Shown here piece by piece: positions 1 to 6,814 of a stretch of 14,627 bases of DNA. How positions within the stretch are numbered: the first letter of the stretch is position 1; each line of letters begins with the position of its first letter. The notes under the pieces are model-generated. The model had not been told where the DNA came from and did no database searches. It was given only the letters and a program-made list of their open reading frames with translations. The translations under genes and the position numbers were made by a program. This DNA is from Sphingomonadaceae bacterium (GTDB lineage Bacteria > Pseudomonadota > Alphaproteobacteria > Sphingomonadales > Sphingomonadaceae). The stretch is taken from positions 1-14,627 of the forward strand of contig JAGREF010000168.1 in the NCBI GenBank assembly GCA_020446665.1, written 5' to 3'.

Positions 1-46
1 GACGAGAGACGCCGCAATCGGCCAAAAGGGGCCCGCCCCAGCAGGG

Positions 47-142
47 TTGCAGCAGGAAGCTCCTCGGACAGCGTCTCCTTGCTGGTGCGGGCAACCAGCC
101 CGCCCTGCACAAGGCTCCTTGCCGAGAAGCTTCCTGCTGCAA
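47..142. repeat. Long nested inverted repeat (hairpin or cruciform)
   Basis: The outer arms are 47-67 and 122-142. They are complementary over 21 bases with one mismatch; the first 15 (TTGCAGCAGGAAGCT) are perfect. Inside lie a CCTTG/CAAGG pairing (77-81 with 110-114) and an inner stem of about 8 pairs (85-92 with 102-110, one bulge) closing a loop of about 9 bases. No T-run follows on either strand, so it is not a standard intrinsic terminator. It could be a REP/MITE-like repeat, a structured RNA or a DNA-level cruciform. Confidence 0.7.
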
Positions 143-219
143 TCACGATGATCCAGATTGGTCGGAAAGTGCTCTAAAGAAAGCCGCACTCTCCAGCCCC
201 GATTTTTCCGGCTCTGGAC

Positions 220-237
220 AGTGTGACAAGTGTGACA
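220..237. repeat. Tandem 9-base repeat upstream of putP
   Basis: AGTGTGACA occurs twice back to back (220-228 and 229-237), about 83 bases before the putP start. Nearby, 245-266 forms an imperfect palindrome with GCGG/CCGC and TCGC/GCGA arms. Both could be protein-binding sites for putP control, but no family-specific operator is recognised. Confidence 0.4.
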
Positions 238-319
238 GCGCCGCGCGGGATCGCGTGCGAATCCGCCCGTCCACAGGCGCGGTTTGCTCTGCCCCGCCCT
301 ATCCGCCACAAGGCGCGGC

Positions 320-1795
320 ATGAACAGCGCCACATATATCACCCTCGCCCTCTACTTCCTCGCCATGCTTGGCATCGGGCTTTACGCCTGGCGGCATTCG
401 ACCTCGGACAGCGAGGGCTATCTGCTGGGCGGGCGGCAATTGGGGCCGGTGGTGGCGGCGCTCACGACCGGGGCGACGGGCATGTCGGGCTGGTTGTTCC
501 TGGGCCTGCCCGGCGCCGTCTATGCGGGCGGGCTGATCGTGGGGTGGATGGCAATCGGGCTGTTTGCCGGGGCCTTCACCAACTGGATCGTCGTTGCCAC
601 GCGCCTGCGCGAACAGACGGAGCGGATCGGCAATGCGCTGACCATCCCGCAATTCCTCGCCAACCGTTTCCCGCAAAGCGCCACGGCCTTGCGCGTCACC
701 TCTGCCGCGATCATCGTGGTGTTCTTCGCTGTCTATACGGCCAGCGGGCTGGTGGGCGGAGGCAAGATGTTTGCCGAGATGTTCCCCGGCCTGCTGGGCA
801 CCGGGCCGCATGGCGATTACCTCACCGGCGTGTGGCTGACGGCGGGCGTGGTGGTGGCCTATACGATGATAGGCGGCTTTCTGGCGGTGAGCCTGACCGA
901 TGCGGTGCAGGGGCTGATCATGGTCACTGCCCTGATCCTGATGCCGCTGGTGGTGGTCGGCGATCTGGGCGGGATGCAGGCAACCGGTGTGGTGCTGGAC
1001 GCGGCCGATCCGGCGCTGCTGGACATGGTTGGCGGGCTGACCCTGTTCGGCTTCCTCTCTGCCGTGACATGGGGGCTGGGCTATTTCGGGCAGCCGCATA
1101 TCCTGACCCGCTTCATGGCGGTGCGCAATGTCGAAACGATTCCCGCGTCGCGCAATATCGCGATGATCTGGATGGCGCTGGTGCTGGCGGGCGCAATGGC
1201 CATCGCGCTGACGGGGCGCGCCTATGTGGAAAGCAACGGGCTGACGCTGGCAGACCCGGAGACGATCTTCCTACTGCTCGCCCGTGCGCTGTTCTCACCC
1301 ATTGTCACAGGCTTCCTGCTGGCCGCGCTGCTCTCAGCCATCATGAGCACGGTAAGCTCGCAATTGCTGGTCGCCTCCAGTTCCTTGACAGAGGACTTCT
1401 ACCGCCTGTTCCTGCGTCGCGATGCGAGCGAGCGGGAAATGGTCAATGCCGGGCGCGCCTGCGTGCTGCTGGTGGCGGTGGTGGCGGGTGTGATCGCCAA
1501 TGATCCGAACAGCGAAGTGCTGGGGCTGGTCGCCAATGCCTGGGCCGGTTTCGGGGCGGCGTTCGGCCCGCTGGTGATCCTCTCGCTGACATGGCGCGGC
1601 ATGACCGGCTGGGGTGCGCTGGCGGGGCTGGTGACAGGCGCAGGCGTGGTCGCCGCATGGATCGCGCTGGGCTGGAACCAGAGCTTCATGGGCGGCGAAG
1701 GACTCTATGAGATCCTGCCCGGCTTTGTCGCTGCGTGGCTCGCCATCTGGCTGATCAGCAAGGTGACACGGCGGGCAGAGCCGCTGCCCGCCTAG
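320..1795 (+). CDS. putP: Sodium/proline symporter PutP (SSS family)
   Basis: This inner-membrane transporter imports L-proline with a cation, usually for catabolism or osmoprotection. The 491-residue product is close to the length of E. coli PutP and matches what I recall of it throughout. Recognisable motifs are GGRQLGP (38-44), MSGWLFLGLPGAVYAGG (55-71), the FLAVSLTDAVQ loop, WGLGYFGQPHI, IMSTVSSQLL with the conserved Ser-Thr pair, and AWAGFGAAFGP. About 13 hydrophobic segments are visible. The ATG at 320 was chosen over an upstream in-frame TTG at 284 because the family starts just before TM1 and an AAGG lies 7 bases upstream. One oddity: Asp55 of E. coli PutP, reported to be essential for sodium coupling, aligns with Gly54 here. 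putA is not in the window. The stop codon overlaps that of the convergent CHAT gene. Confidence 0.93.
   Translation: MNSATYITLALYFLAMLGIGLYAWRHSTSDSEGYLLGGRQLGPVVAALTTGATGMSGWLFLGLPGAVYAGGLIVGWMAIGLFAGAFTNWIVVATRLREQTERIGNALTIPQFLANRFPQSATALRVTSAAIIVVFFAVYTASGLVGGGKMFAEMFPGLLGTGPHGDYLTGVWLTAGVVVAYTMIGGFLAVSLTDAVQGLIMVTALILMPLVVVGDLGGMQATGVVLDAADPALLDMVGGLTLFGFLSAVTWGLGYFGQPHILTRFMAVRNVETIPASRNIAMIWMALVLAGAMAIALTGRAYVESNGLTLADPETIFLLLARALFSPIVTGFLLAALLSAIMSTVSSQLLVASSSLTEDFYRLFLRRDASEREMVNAGRACVLLVAVVAGVIANDPNSEVLGLVANAWAGFGAAFGPLVILSLTWRGMTGWGALAGLVTGAGVVAAWIALGWNQSFMGGEGLYEILPGFVAAWLAIWLISKVTRRAEPLPA
1770..1792. terminator. GC hairpin at the putP/CHAT convergence (possible bidirectional terminator)
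   Basis: GGCGGGCAG (1770-1778) and CTGCCCGCC (1784-1792) form a perfect 9-pair stem with a 5-base loop. It sits within the last putP codons and directly 3' of the - strand CHAT stop codon. There is no T-run on either side, so intrinsic termination is uncertain. The stem may instead stall polymerase or protect 3' ends. Confidence 0.45.
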
Positions 1796-4731
1796 CGGTC
1801 GCGGTTGGTGATGAGGGTGAAGGGTGCCCAGCTGGCGGGATGCGCCCAATGCGGTTTCCAGCCCTTCACCGGGCTGCCATCGGGATGCTTGCCGCTGCGC
1901 ACCACCTCCATCGCCCGGGCCAGCGCCAATGCGGGGGTGAGGTCACGGCTGGAAAGCGTCTCCACCGTCAGCGCGGCGGTCGCATCGTCGGCCACGCGCC
2001 AATGGCTCGCCAGCAGGTTCTGCGCCCCGGCATAGAGGAAGCTGCGCGCAAGGCTGGAGAGCGACTCCCCGCCCCCGTCCCGCGCCCCCGGCGTTGCGGT
2101 GTTGCAGGCGGACAGCACCACCCAGCGCGCGCTGAGCGAGAGATTGGCGGCTTCGCTGGCGGTGAGCAGGCCATCGTCGAGCAAGCTGGCCGTTTGCGGC
2201 GGGGTGAGGACAAGGCCCGGCTCGGACCCCACACCCATCTCACCCGGCAGCAAGCCATGGGTGGCGAAGACGACAGTGCGGGCGCGAGGCAGGTCACGGT
2301 CAGCCTTCACCGCGCTCTCCGTCGCATCGCGGCCCATGCGCAGGCCGGTGCCCCTGCTGATATCCGCTGCCAGATTGCGCAATTCCTCCAGCGTACCGGG
2401 CAGCGGGTCCAGCCGCCGCAACTTATCGACCGAGGCCATGGTGCGCTCACCATCGGCCCAGGTCAGATTGGCCGCCCGCACGCTCGCCCCGCCCCGGCGG
2501 CGGCGCTGCTCGTCCCCGCCCCGCGCGGCAGCAGTGCCCGAGCCAAGCAGTTCGGGCGCACCATAGGCGATCAGCGGCGGACGGTCGGAATCATCGGCCG
2601 CCTGAGTTTCCATCCGCTGCGCCAGCCCCAGCGCAGATACCGATGGCAGGGTGATAAAGGCCATGTGCCGCCCAAGCCAGTCAGTCGCCTGCAAATCGGC
2701 CGCTATGCCGCTTTCCGGATCATTCTGAGGCGGGGAAACGGCCAGCACCGCCAGCGGCAATCCGGCAATCGGGCCGCTGGCCACGGTATAGACCCGGCCA
2801 CCCTCTGGCAGGACATCAGCGACAGGCGCAATCAGGATCCGGTACAGATCATAGGCAGCCGCACGGTCATAGCGCGGGAAATATTCGTCAATCGGGCTCG
2901 GCGCGCTGCGATCCTCTGCCGCATAGGCCGCTTCCAATTCGTCAACATCACAAGTCGCTTCGTCGATGCGGCATTTGAGCCGCCCGACCAGACCGGAAAT
3001 CGCCTCTGCCCCATCATCGATCCGGTGCCATTTCGCAGCGGTGGCCGAAATGGCGAAAATGTAATGCGACCCTTCCGATGGCAGGATCAGCAGCATCACT
3101 TCATCGGGCGCCAATATCTTCTGCAAATCTGCCACTGACATGGATTGCGGCGAGACAAGCGCGTTGTAGTCGGGAAAATCTCGCTGCAATTGCGCATCCA
3201 GCACGGCAAGCCGCTTGCCCAGCTGGTCCAGTTCGTCACGCTGCTGGCTGGCCGCATCGGTATTGCTGCTCAGCGAGGTGTCGCGATAGGCCTGCGTCCC
3301 GGCGACAATGGCCGCAGCAATATCCTGCCTTTCGCGGACCAGATCCCCCAGCGGACCGTCTCCGGCAATGTCGCGGGCCGCCGCTTCACTGATGGCATTG
3401 CCCGCGTCGGACAGCGTAAGGTCCTGTGCTGCACGAAAGGCACTGTCGAGCGGTCGATCGCCCAGATTGCGCGCAGCCCAGCCCGCAAACAGCACCATGT
3501 CATAGCCCGAGGACAAGGGATCGCGCCGATCCCCCTTGGCAATGGCGCGCGCTATGGCGGCAGAGGCAGGGTCTGCTTCCTGCGAGGATTCGAGCCGCTT
3601 GCGCTTGCGTTCCCGCAGCCGCTCTGCCGCTTCTTCCGCCGCATCCAGCGCGGCCTCTTCATGGCCGGGCACCTGCGCCCGGGCCCGCGCAAGCGTGGTC
3701 AGCAAAATGATCGTGTCGGCACGTGCGCTATGGCCCGTCCACGAATTCGCCTCCGCTTCGCGCTGCAGCGGCAGCGCTTCCTCGAAATAGGGGAGCGACT
3801 GCTCTGCCTTGCCCTGCCCCAGCAAGGCCAGCGCATAATTGTAGCGTGCCTTTTGCGTGGCGATGGATGCACGGCTGAGCAAACGCTCGCCTTCGCGCGC
3901 GGCATATTCGCCGGGCTTTTCCGCGGCGGCAAACCGGCCGGCGATATTGCGGTAAAAGGCCGCCTGGTTCTGCGCCAGCTGCAACTCCCGCGATCCGGGG
4001 GCGGAAATGGAGAACAGATGCTCGAACAGGGCATCCGCATCCTCATCGCGCCGCGCCAGCGTCAGCGTTTCGGCATAATCAAGCTTTTGCGACCAGCTGG
4101 GCAGGCTCTTGTCCAGACCGGCGAGTTCCAGTTCATAGAAAGTATCGTCCTGCGCCTGCAGGGCTTCTTCAATGCGCCCTTCTTCCAGCAGATCGTCGCT
4201 GGCCACGGCAATCCAGCTGCGCGCTTGCCCTGCCGGATGGCTATCCAGCATGCCTTTTTCCGCAGCCTTACGATGGATCAGCCGCGCTTCGCCCAGGCGC
4301 ATATCTTTGGGCAGGAAGTAATAGCGCAGGACACGGAACCGCAGTTCCAGAAAGGCGTCCCCCCGGCTTTCAAACTCCGCGATCCGCCCGTCCAGGTACC
4401 GACGTATCTGGCCGCGCACGTCTTTGGGGTCATATCCCAGCGCCATATGGATCAGGATGGTGGTGCCCGCTTCATTATAGGCTGAGTCGCTGACTTCCGT
4501 CCCTCGTTGTTCAAGAAAGCGGAACAGGGCAATGGCCGTTTCGACCTCTTCCCCTTCATCGGCAGCAATGATCGCGCTATTGTAACGCTCGACCTCCAGA
4601 TCGGCGTCCACCCGGCCATCGTGGTCAAGCGAAGCGTGCTGAGCCTGCACCGGTGCTGCGAAGGGAAGCATGGCCGCACCAGCCAGGAGCAAGGCACAAA
4701 GCCGCCCGGTAACTTGCTTGCGTCTGGCCAT
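1792..4731 (-). CDS. Exported TPR-CHAT domain peptidase-like protein
   Basis: This 979-residue protein has a CHAT (caspase HetF associated with TPRs) domain, a clan CD cysteine peptidase fold. Residues 1-30 form a signal peptide: positively charged start, hydrophobic LCALLLAGAAML, and a likely cleavage site after VQA. That places the protein in the periplasm. Residues 50-450 are helical repeats with TPR-like pieces (for example YNYALALLGQGKAEQSLPYF near 298-317) and a charged coiled-coil-like stretch near 360-385. Residues 520-979 are the CHAT domain, with the expected catalytic pair His825 (FATHG) and Cys876 (LSACNT). The start was chosen at 4731 because the signal peptide begins there and AAGGGGGA precedes it by 7 bases; the in-frame extension to 4884 lacks such support. 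Its substrate is unknown. Adjacent genes give no clear partner. Confidence 0.88.
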   Translation of the reverse strand: MARRKQVTGRLCALLLAGAAMLPFAAPVQAQHASLDHDGRVDADLEVERYNSAIIAADEGEEVETAIALFRFLEQRGTEVSDSAYNEAGTTILIHMALGYDPKDVRGQIRRYLDGRIAEFESRGDAFLELRFRVLRYYFLPKDMRLGEARLIHRKAAEKGMLDSHPAGQARSWIAVASDDLLEEGRIEEALQAQDDTFYELELAGLDKSLPSWSQKLDYAETLTLARRDEDADALFEHLFSISAPGSRELQLAQNQAAFYRNIAGRFAAAEKPGEYAAREGERLLSRASIATQKARYNYALALLGQGKAEQSLPYFEEALPLQREAEANSWTGHSARADTIILLTTLARARAQVPGHEEAALDAAEEAAERLRERKRKRLESSQEADPASAAIARAIAKGDRRDPLSSGYDMVLFAGWAARNLGDRPLDSAFRAAQDLTLSDAGNAISEAAARDIAGDGPLGDLVRERQDIAAAIVAGTQAYRDTSLSSNTDAASQQRDELDQLGKRLAVLDAQLQRDFPDYNALVSPQSMSVADLQKILAPDEVMLLILPSEGSHYIFAISATAAKWHRIDDGAEAISGLVGRLKCRIDEATCDVDELEAAYAAEDRSAPSPIDEYFPRYDRAAAYDLYRILIAPVADVLPEGGRVYTVASGPIAGLPLAVLAVSPPQNDPESGIAADLQATDWLGRHMAFITLPSVSALGLAQRMETQAADDSDRPPLIAYGAPELLGSGTAAARGGDEQRRRRGGASVRAANLTWADGERTMASVDKLRRLDPLPGTLEELRNLAADISRGTGLRMGRDATESAVKADRDLPRARTVVFATHGLLPGEMGVGSEPGLVLTPPQTASLLDDGLLTASEAANLSLSARWVVLSACNTATPGARDGGGESLSSLARSFLYAGAQNLLASHWRVADDATAALTVETLSSRDLTPALALARAMEVVRSGKHPDGSPVKGWKPHWAHPASWAPFTLITNRDR

Positions 4732-4763
4732 AGCAGCATCCCCCTTCGCAATTTCTGCCGCAG

Positions 4764-4791
4764 AGTCTATGTGAGCGGGGCCCCTTGGCAA
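4764..4791 (-). promoter_or_regulatory. Candidate promoter of the CHAT gene with overlapping palindrome
   Basis: On the - strand TTGCCA (4786-4791) and TAGACT (4764-4769) are separated by 16 bases, giving a leader of roughly 26 bases that carries the strong ribosome binding site. The -35 element lies inside a perfect palindrome, CCCCTTGGCAAGGGG (4781-4795, 7-base arms), which could be an operator. This is motif matching only. Confidence 0.4.
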
Positions 4792-4841
4792 GGGGAATGA
4801 CGCAGCCTGCCTGTTTGTGACGGCAATTGTCATTCCTTGCC
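4787..4841. repeat. Inverted repeat in the CHAT/VOC divergent region
   Basis: GGCAAGG-GG-AATGAC (4787-4801) is the inverted complement of GTCATTCCTTGCC (4829-4841), apart from a two-base insertion in the left arm. The spacer is 27 bases. The left arm overlaps the palindrome covering the CHAT -35 element. The placement between divergent genes fits a regulator-binding dyad; no regulator is identified. Confidence 0.45.
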
Positions 4842-4870
4842 CCCGAGGCGGCGTGTTGGAGGCAAGGTGC

Positions 4871-5242
4871 ATGGCAAAGATCACTGGACTGGGCGGCGTA
4901 TTCTATGTCGTCAAAGACCCCGCAGCGACGCGCGCATGGTATCGTGACACGCTGGGGCTGGATGGCGAATATGGCCCGCAAATGGCGTGGAGCGAAGACC
5001 AGAGCGAAGCCCCCTATTCGCTGATCAGTCACTTCCCCGACGATACCTATATCAAGCCGGGGCAAGGTGGCTTCATGATCAACCTGCGGGTCGATGATCT
5101 CGATGAATTTGTCGCGGAATTGAAAGCCAAGGGCGTCGATATTCTCGACAGCGTGGATGAAGGTTATGGCAAATTTGCCTGGTTGCTCGACCCTGATGGG
5201 GTGAAGATCGAATTGTGGCAGCAGGTGGAAGATGCTGGCTAG
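4871..5242 (+). CDS. VOC (glyoxalase/bleomycin-resistance fold) family protein
   Basis: This is a 123-residue cytoplasmic protein with one vicinal-oxygen-chelate unit pair: an N-terminal beta strand followed by DPAATRAWYRDTLGL (about 15-29), the usual helix of this fold, then DDLDEFVAELKAKGVDI, and FAWLLDPDGVKIELWQ near the C-terminus with the typical metal-ligand glutamate (IELWQ). The family covers glyoxalase I, dioxygenases and drug-binding proteins, so the reaction cannot be named. The ATG at 4871 was chosen because GGAGG (4858-4862) precedes it by 8 bases; an in-frame ATG at 4817 has no such site. The gene is divergent from the CHAT gene, with 139 bases between starts, and 78 bases upstream of the extensin-like gene on the same strand, so the two could be co-transcribed. 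Confidence 0.85.
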   Translation: MAKITGLGGVFYVVKDPAATRAWYRDTLGLDGEYGPQMAWSEDQSEAPYSLISHFPDDTYIKPGQGGFMINLRVDDLDEFVAELKAKGVDILDSVDEGYGKFAWLLDPDGVKIELWQQVEDAG

Positions 5243-5320
5243 GGTGCGGACCAACCCTTATCCCAGCGTTAACCATTACCCCTAGCTGGCCATTAACCAG
5301 AATTTGGGATCAGGATTCCC

Positions 5321-5983
5321 ATGTTCCGGTTGTTTGCAAGCTGTGCCGCGCTGCTGGCGCTGAGTGGTTGTAACCTTGTTCCCGATGGCCGGGGCACAGG
5401 TGACAAGCCGCGCACAACCAGCGCGCCGGTGGCGGTCAGCGCCAGCGCGCGACAATGCCTGTCGCAGCTGGATAATGCCGGAGCGAATTTCTCCCCCCTG
5501 CCCGATCAGTATTTCGGCGCCGGATGCTCCACCCTCAATTCCGTGCGCATCTCAAAACTGCGCGGGGATCAGGGACATTTCGAGCTTAGCAATCTGGGGC
5601 CGGTGGCTTGCCCCACGGCCACGGCCTTTTCCGGCTGGGCCCGCTTCGGCGTGGATCGCGCCGCACGGCAATTGCTGGGCAGCCCGCTGGCCCGGATCGA
5701 GACCATGGGGTCCTATGCCTGCCGTAATGTGGCGGGGTCCTCCAAACGCTCAGCCCATGCGCGGGCGGAAGCCATCGACGTGGCAGCTTTTGTGCTCGAA
5801 GATGGCCGCCGGATCAGTGTGATCGGCGACTGGAGCAATGGCTCTGCCGCGGAACGCGAATTTCTGCGGGTCGTGCACAAAAGCGCCTGCAAGCGGTTCG
5901 GCACGGTGCTGGGTCCGCAATATAATGCGGCCCATCACGACCATTTCCATCTGGAACAAGGCGGCGGCGGTTTCTGCCGCTAA
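5321..5983 (+). CDS. Extensin-like C-terminal domain lipoprotein (M15-like metal site)
   Basis: This 220-residue protein has a lipoprotein signal: hydrophobic residues 4-14, lipobox LSGC and lipidated Cys17. It is therefore predicted to be membrane-anchored on the periplasmic side. The rest matches the extensin-like C-terminal family of proteobacteria, which resembles M15 D-Ala-D-Ala carboxypeptidases. Visible motifs are SAHARAEAIDVAAF (His146 and Asp153, an H-x6-D pair) and HHDHFHLE (205-212), the expected zinc ligands. Several cysteines (69, 97, 134, 190, 219) suggest disulfides. A role on peptidoglycan or another wall substrate is an inference from the fold. AGGA lies 5 to 8 bases before the ATG. 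The gene converges on the regulator gene with a 13-base gap. Confidence 0.85.
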   Translation: MFRLFASCAALLALSGCNLVPDGRGTGDKPRTTSAPVAVSASARQCLSQLDNAGANFSPLPDQYFGAGCSTLNSVRISKLRGDQGHFELSNLGPVACPTATAFSGWARFGVDRAARQLLGSPLARIETMGSYACRNVAGSSKRSAHARAEAIDVAAFVLEDGRRISVIGDWSNGSAAEREFLRVVHKSACKRFGTVLGPQYNAAHHDHFHLEQGGGGFCR

Positions 5984-5996
5984 GGCCGCAACCCTG

Positions 5997-6668
5997 TCAG
6001 GCTGACATGCGGCGCTCCATGGCGGGCGGTTCCAATTGCGCTTCCATTCGCAGGCGCACCGCTTCAGCAGCATGTTTCGCGCCCAGCTTGCCCATCATGT
6101 TGGCACGGTGAATCTCAACCGTCCTCGGGCTGATTTCCAGCGCGCGGGCAATCGCCTTGTTGCTGCCCCCTTCGGCCAGACAATCGAGCACTTCGCGTTC
6201 CCGGTTGGAGAGGCTGGCAATGCGGCCGCGCGCTTCGATCATCCTCCTGCGCGCTTCTGCCTGTACCCGCGCCTCGCCATTGATCCTTTCCAGCGTGCGG
6301 GCAAAAGCCGCCGGATCGACCGGCAACATCAGGTAATCCAGCGCGCCTGCTTTCACCGCTTCCACCACTCTGCCCGTGGTCGGGTTCTCGCCAAAGGCAA
6401 CCAGCGGCAACCAGATGCCCGCCTGTGCCAGATCGTCCAGAACGGTGCCGGCACCGCCTGCCTCGGGCAGGTCACGTGCCAGCACCAGCCCGTCGCGCGG
6501 GGGATGCGCGCCGAGTTCTGCGAGATCGGCATAGACCTCTGCATGGTGGCCAAGCTCGAAAGCCATGCGGGACAGCTCGGCGCGGGTGCGGCTGGAGCTA
6601 TCGACGATATGTATGATGAGACGCTGTTCCATGACCGGAACGATGCCCCGTCCGGCCCCGCCGCGCAT
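5997..6668 (-). CDS. FixJ/LuxR-family response regulator with degenerate receiver
   Basis: This 223-residue cytoplasmic transcription factor has a receiver-like domain at about 15-130 and a LuxR/GerE helix-turn-helix at about 152-212, including LSNREREVLDCLAEG and SPRTVEIHRANMMGKLGA. The receiver keeps a candidate phosphoacceptor, Asp66 (ARDLPEAGG). The acidic pair near the N-terminus is reduced to Asp23 followed by serines (IVDSSS), the conserved lysine is replaced by Leu115 (YLMLPVD), and the usual Thr/Ser switch position is not evident. Phosphorylation-independent activity is therefore plausible. The start at 6668 is preceded by GGAGG at 9 bases. An internal ATG at 6632, closer to the family's usual start, has no clear site. 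No histidine kinase gene is adjacent. Confidence 0.86.
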   Translation of the reverse strand: MRGGAGRGIVPVMEQRLIIHIVDSSSRTRAELSRMAFELGHHAEVYADLAELGAHPPRDGLVLARDLPEAGGAGTVLDDLAQAGIWLPLVAFGENPTTGRVVEAVKAGALDYLMLPVDPAAFARTLERINGEARVQAEARRRMIEARGRIASLSNREREVLDCLAEGGSNKAIARALEISPRTVEIHRANMMGKLGAKHAAEAVRLRMEAQLEPPAMERRMSA

Positions 6669-6749
6669 TGCCGATTGCCTCCGATCACGAGCGAAGGCGG
6701 GACGGCCCGGATGGTAAAGCGCAGGAATTTGCGGGGGATTTACCTCCGT

Positions 6750-6778
6750 AACGGACCAAAATTAAGGACAATTCCGTT
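6750..6778 (-). promoter_or_regulatory. Dyad and promoter-like element upstream of the FixJ/LuxR gene
   Basis: AACGGA (6750-6755) and TCCGTT (6773-6778) form an inverted repeat with an AT-rich 17-base spacer, about 80 bases before the regulator's start. LuxR-type proteins bind such dyads, so autoregulation is possible. On the - strand the same bases read GGAAT-N17-CGTT, one mismatch from the EcfG general-stress promoter pattern GGAAC-N16/17-CGTT. Both readings rest on short motifs. Confidence 0.3.
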
Positions 6779-6814
6779 CCGCAAACCCGCGTAAGCACTC
6801 GACACTAAGTGGTT

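Larger units (their letters stand above)
1..319. other. Gene-free region upstream of putP
   Basis: I find no convincing gene here. Frame 1 of the + strand is open from the window edge to a TAA at 175-177. A - strand frame is open from a GTG at 146 to the edge. Neither has a good ribosome binding site, a recognisable product or the strong GC3 bias of the neighbouring genes. The region holds a long nested inverted repeat (47-142), a tandem 9-base repeat (220-237) and an imperfect 22-base palindrome (245-266) before putP. A gene running off the left edge cannot be excluded. Confidence 0.5.

Noticed and set aside
1..146. Open - strand frame from a GTG at 146 to the edge
   Set aside because: It has only 48 codons, moderate GC3 and no convincing ribosome binding site, and most of it is the inverted repeat. 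It is kept only as a possibility in the region note.
223..1503. 426-codon frame overlapping putP on the same strand
   Set aside because: It is in a different frame from a protein that matches PutP end to end, and its translation is Arg/Gly-rich noise.
1735..4485. Two long + strand open frames (467 and 446 codons) opposite the CHAT gene
   Set aside because: They lie opposite a gene with a catalytic pair, a signal peptide and a strong ribosome binding site, and show no recognisable domain of their own.
5995..6007. Palindrome TGTCAGGCTGACA over the regulator stop codon as a terminator
   Set aside because: The stem is only 6 pairs with a 1-base centre, which cannot close as an RNA loop, and there is no T-run.
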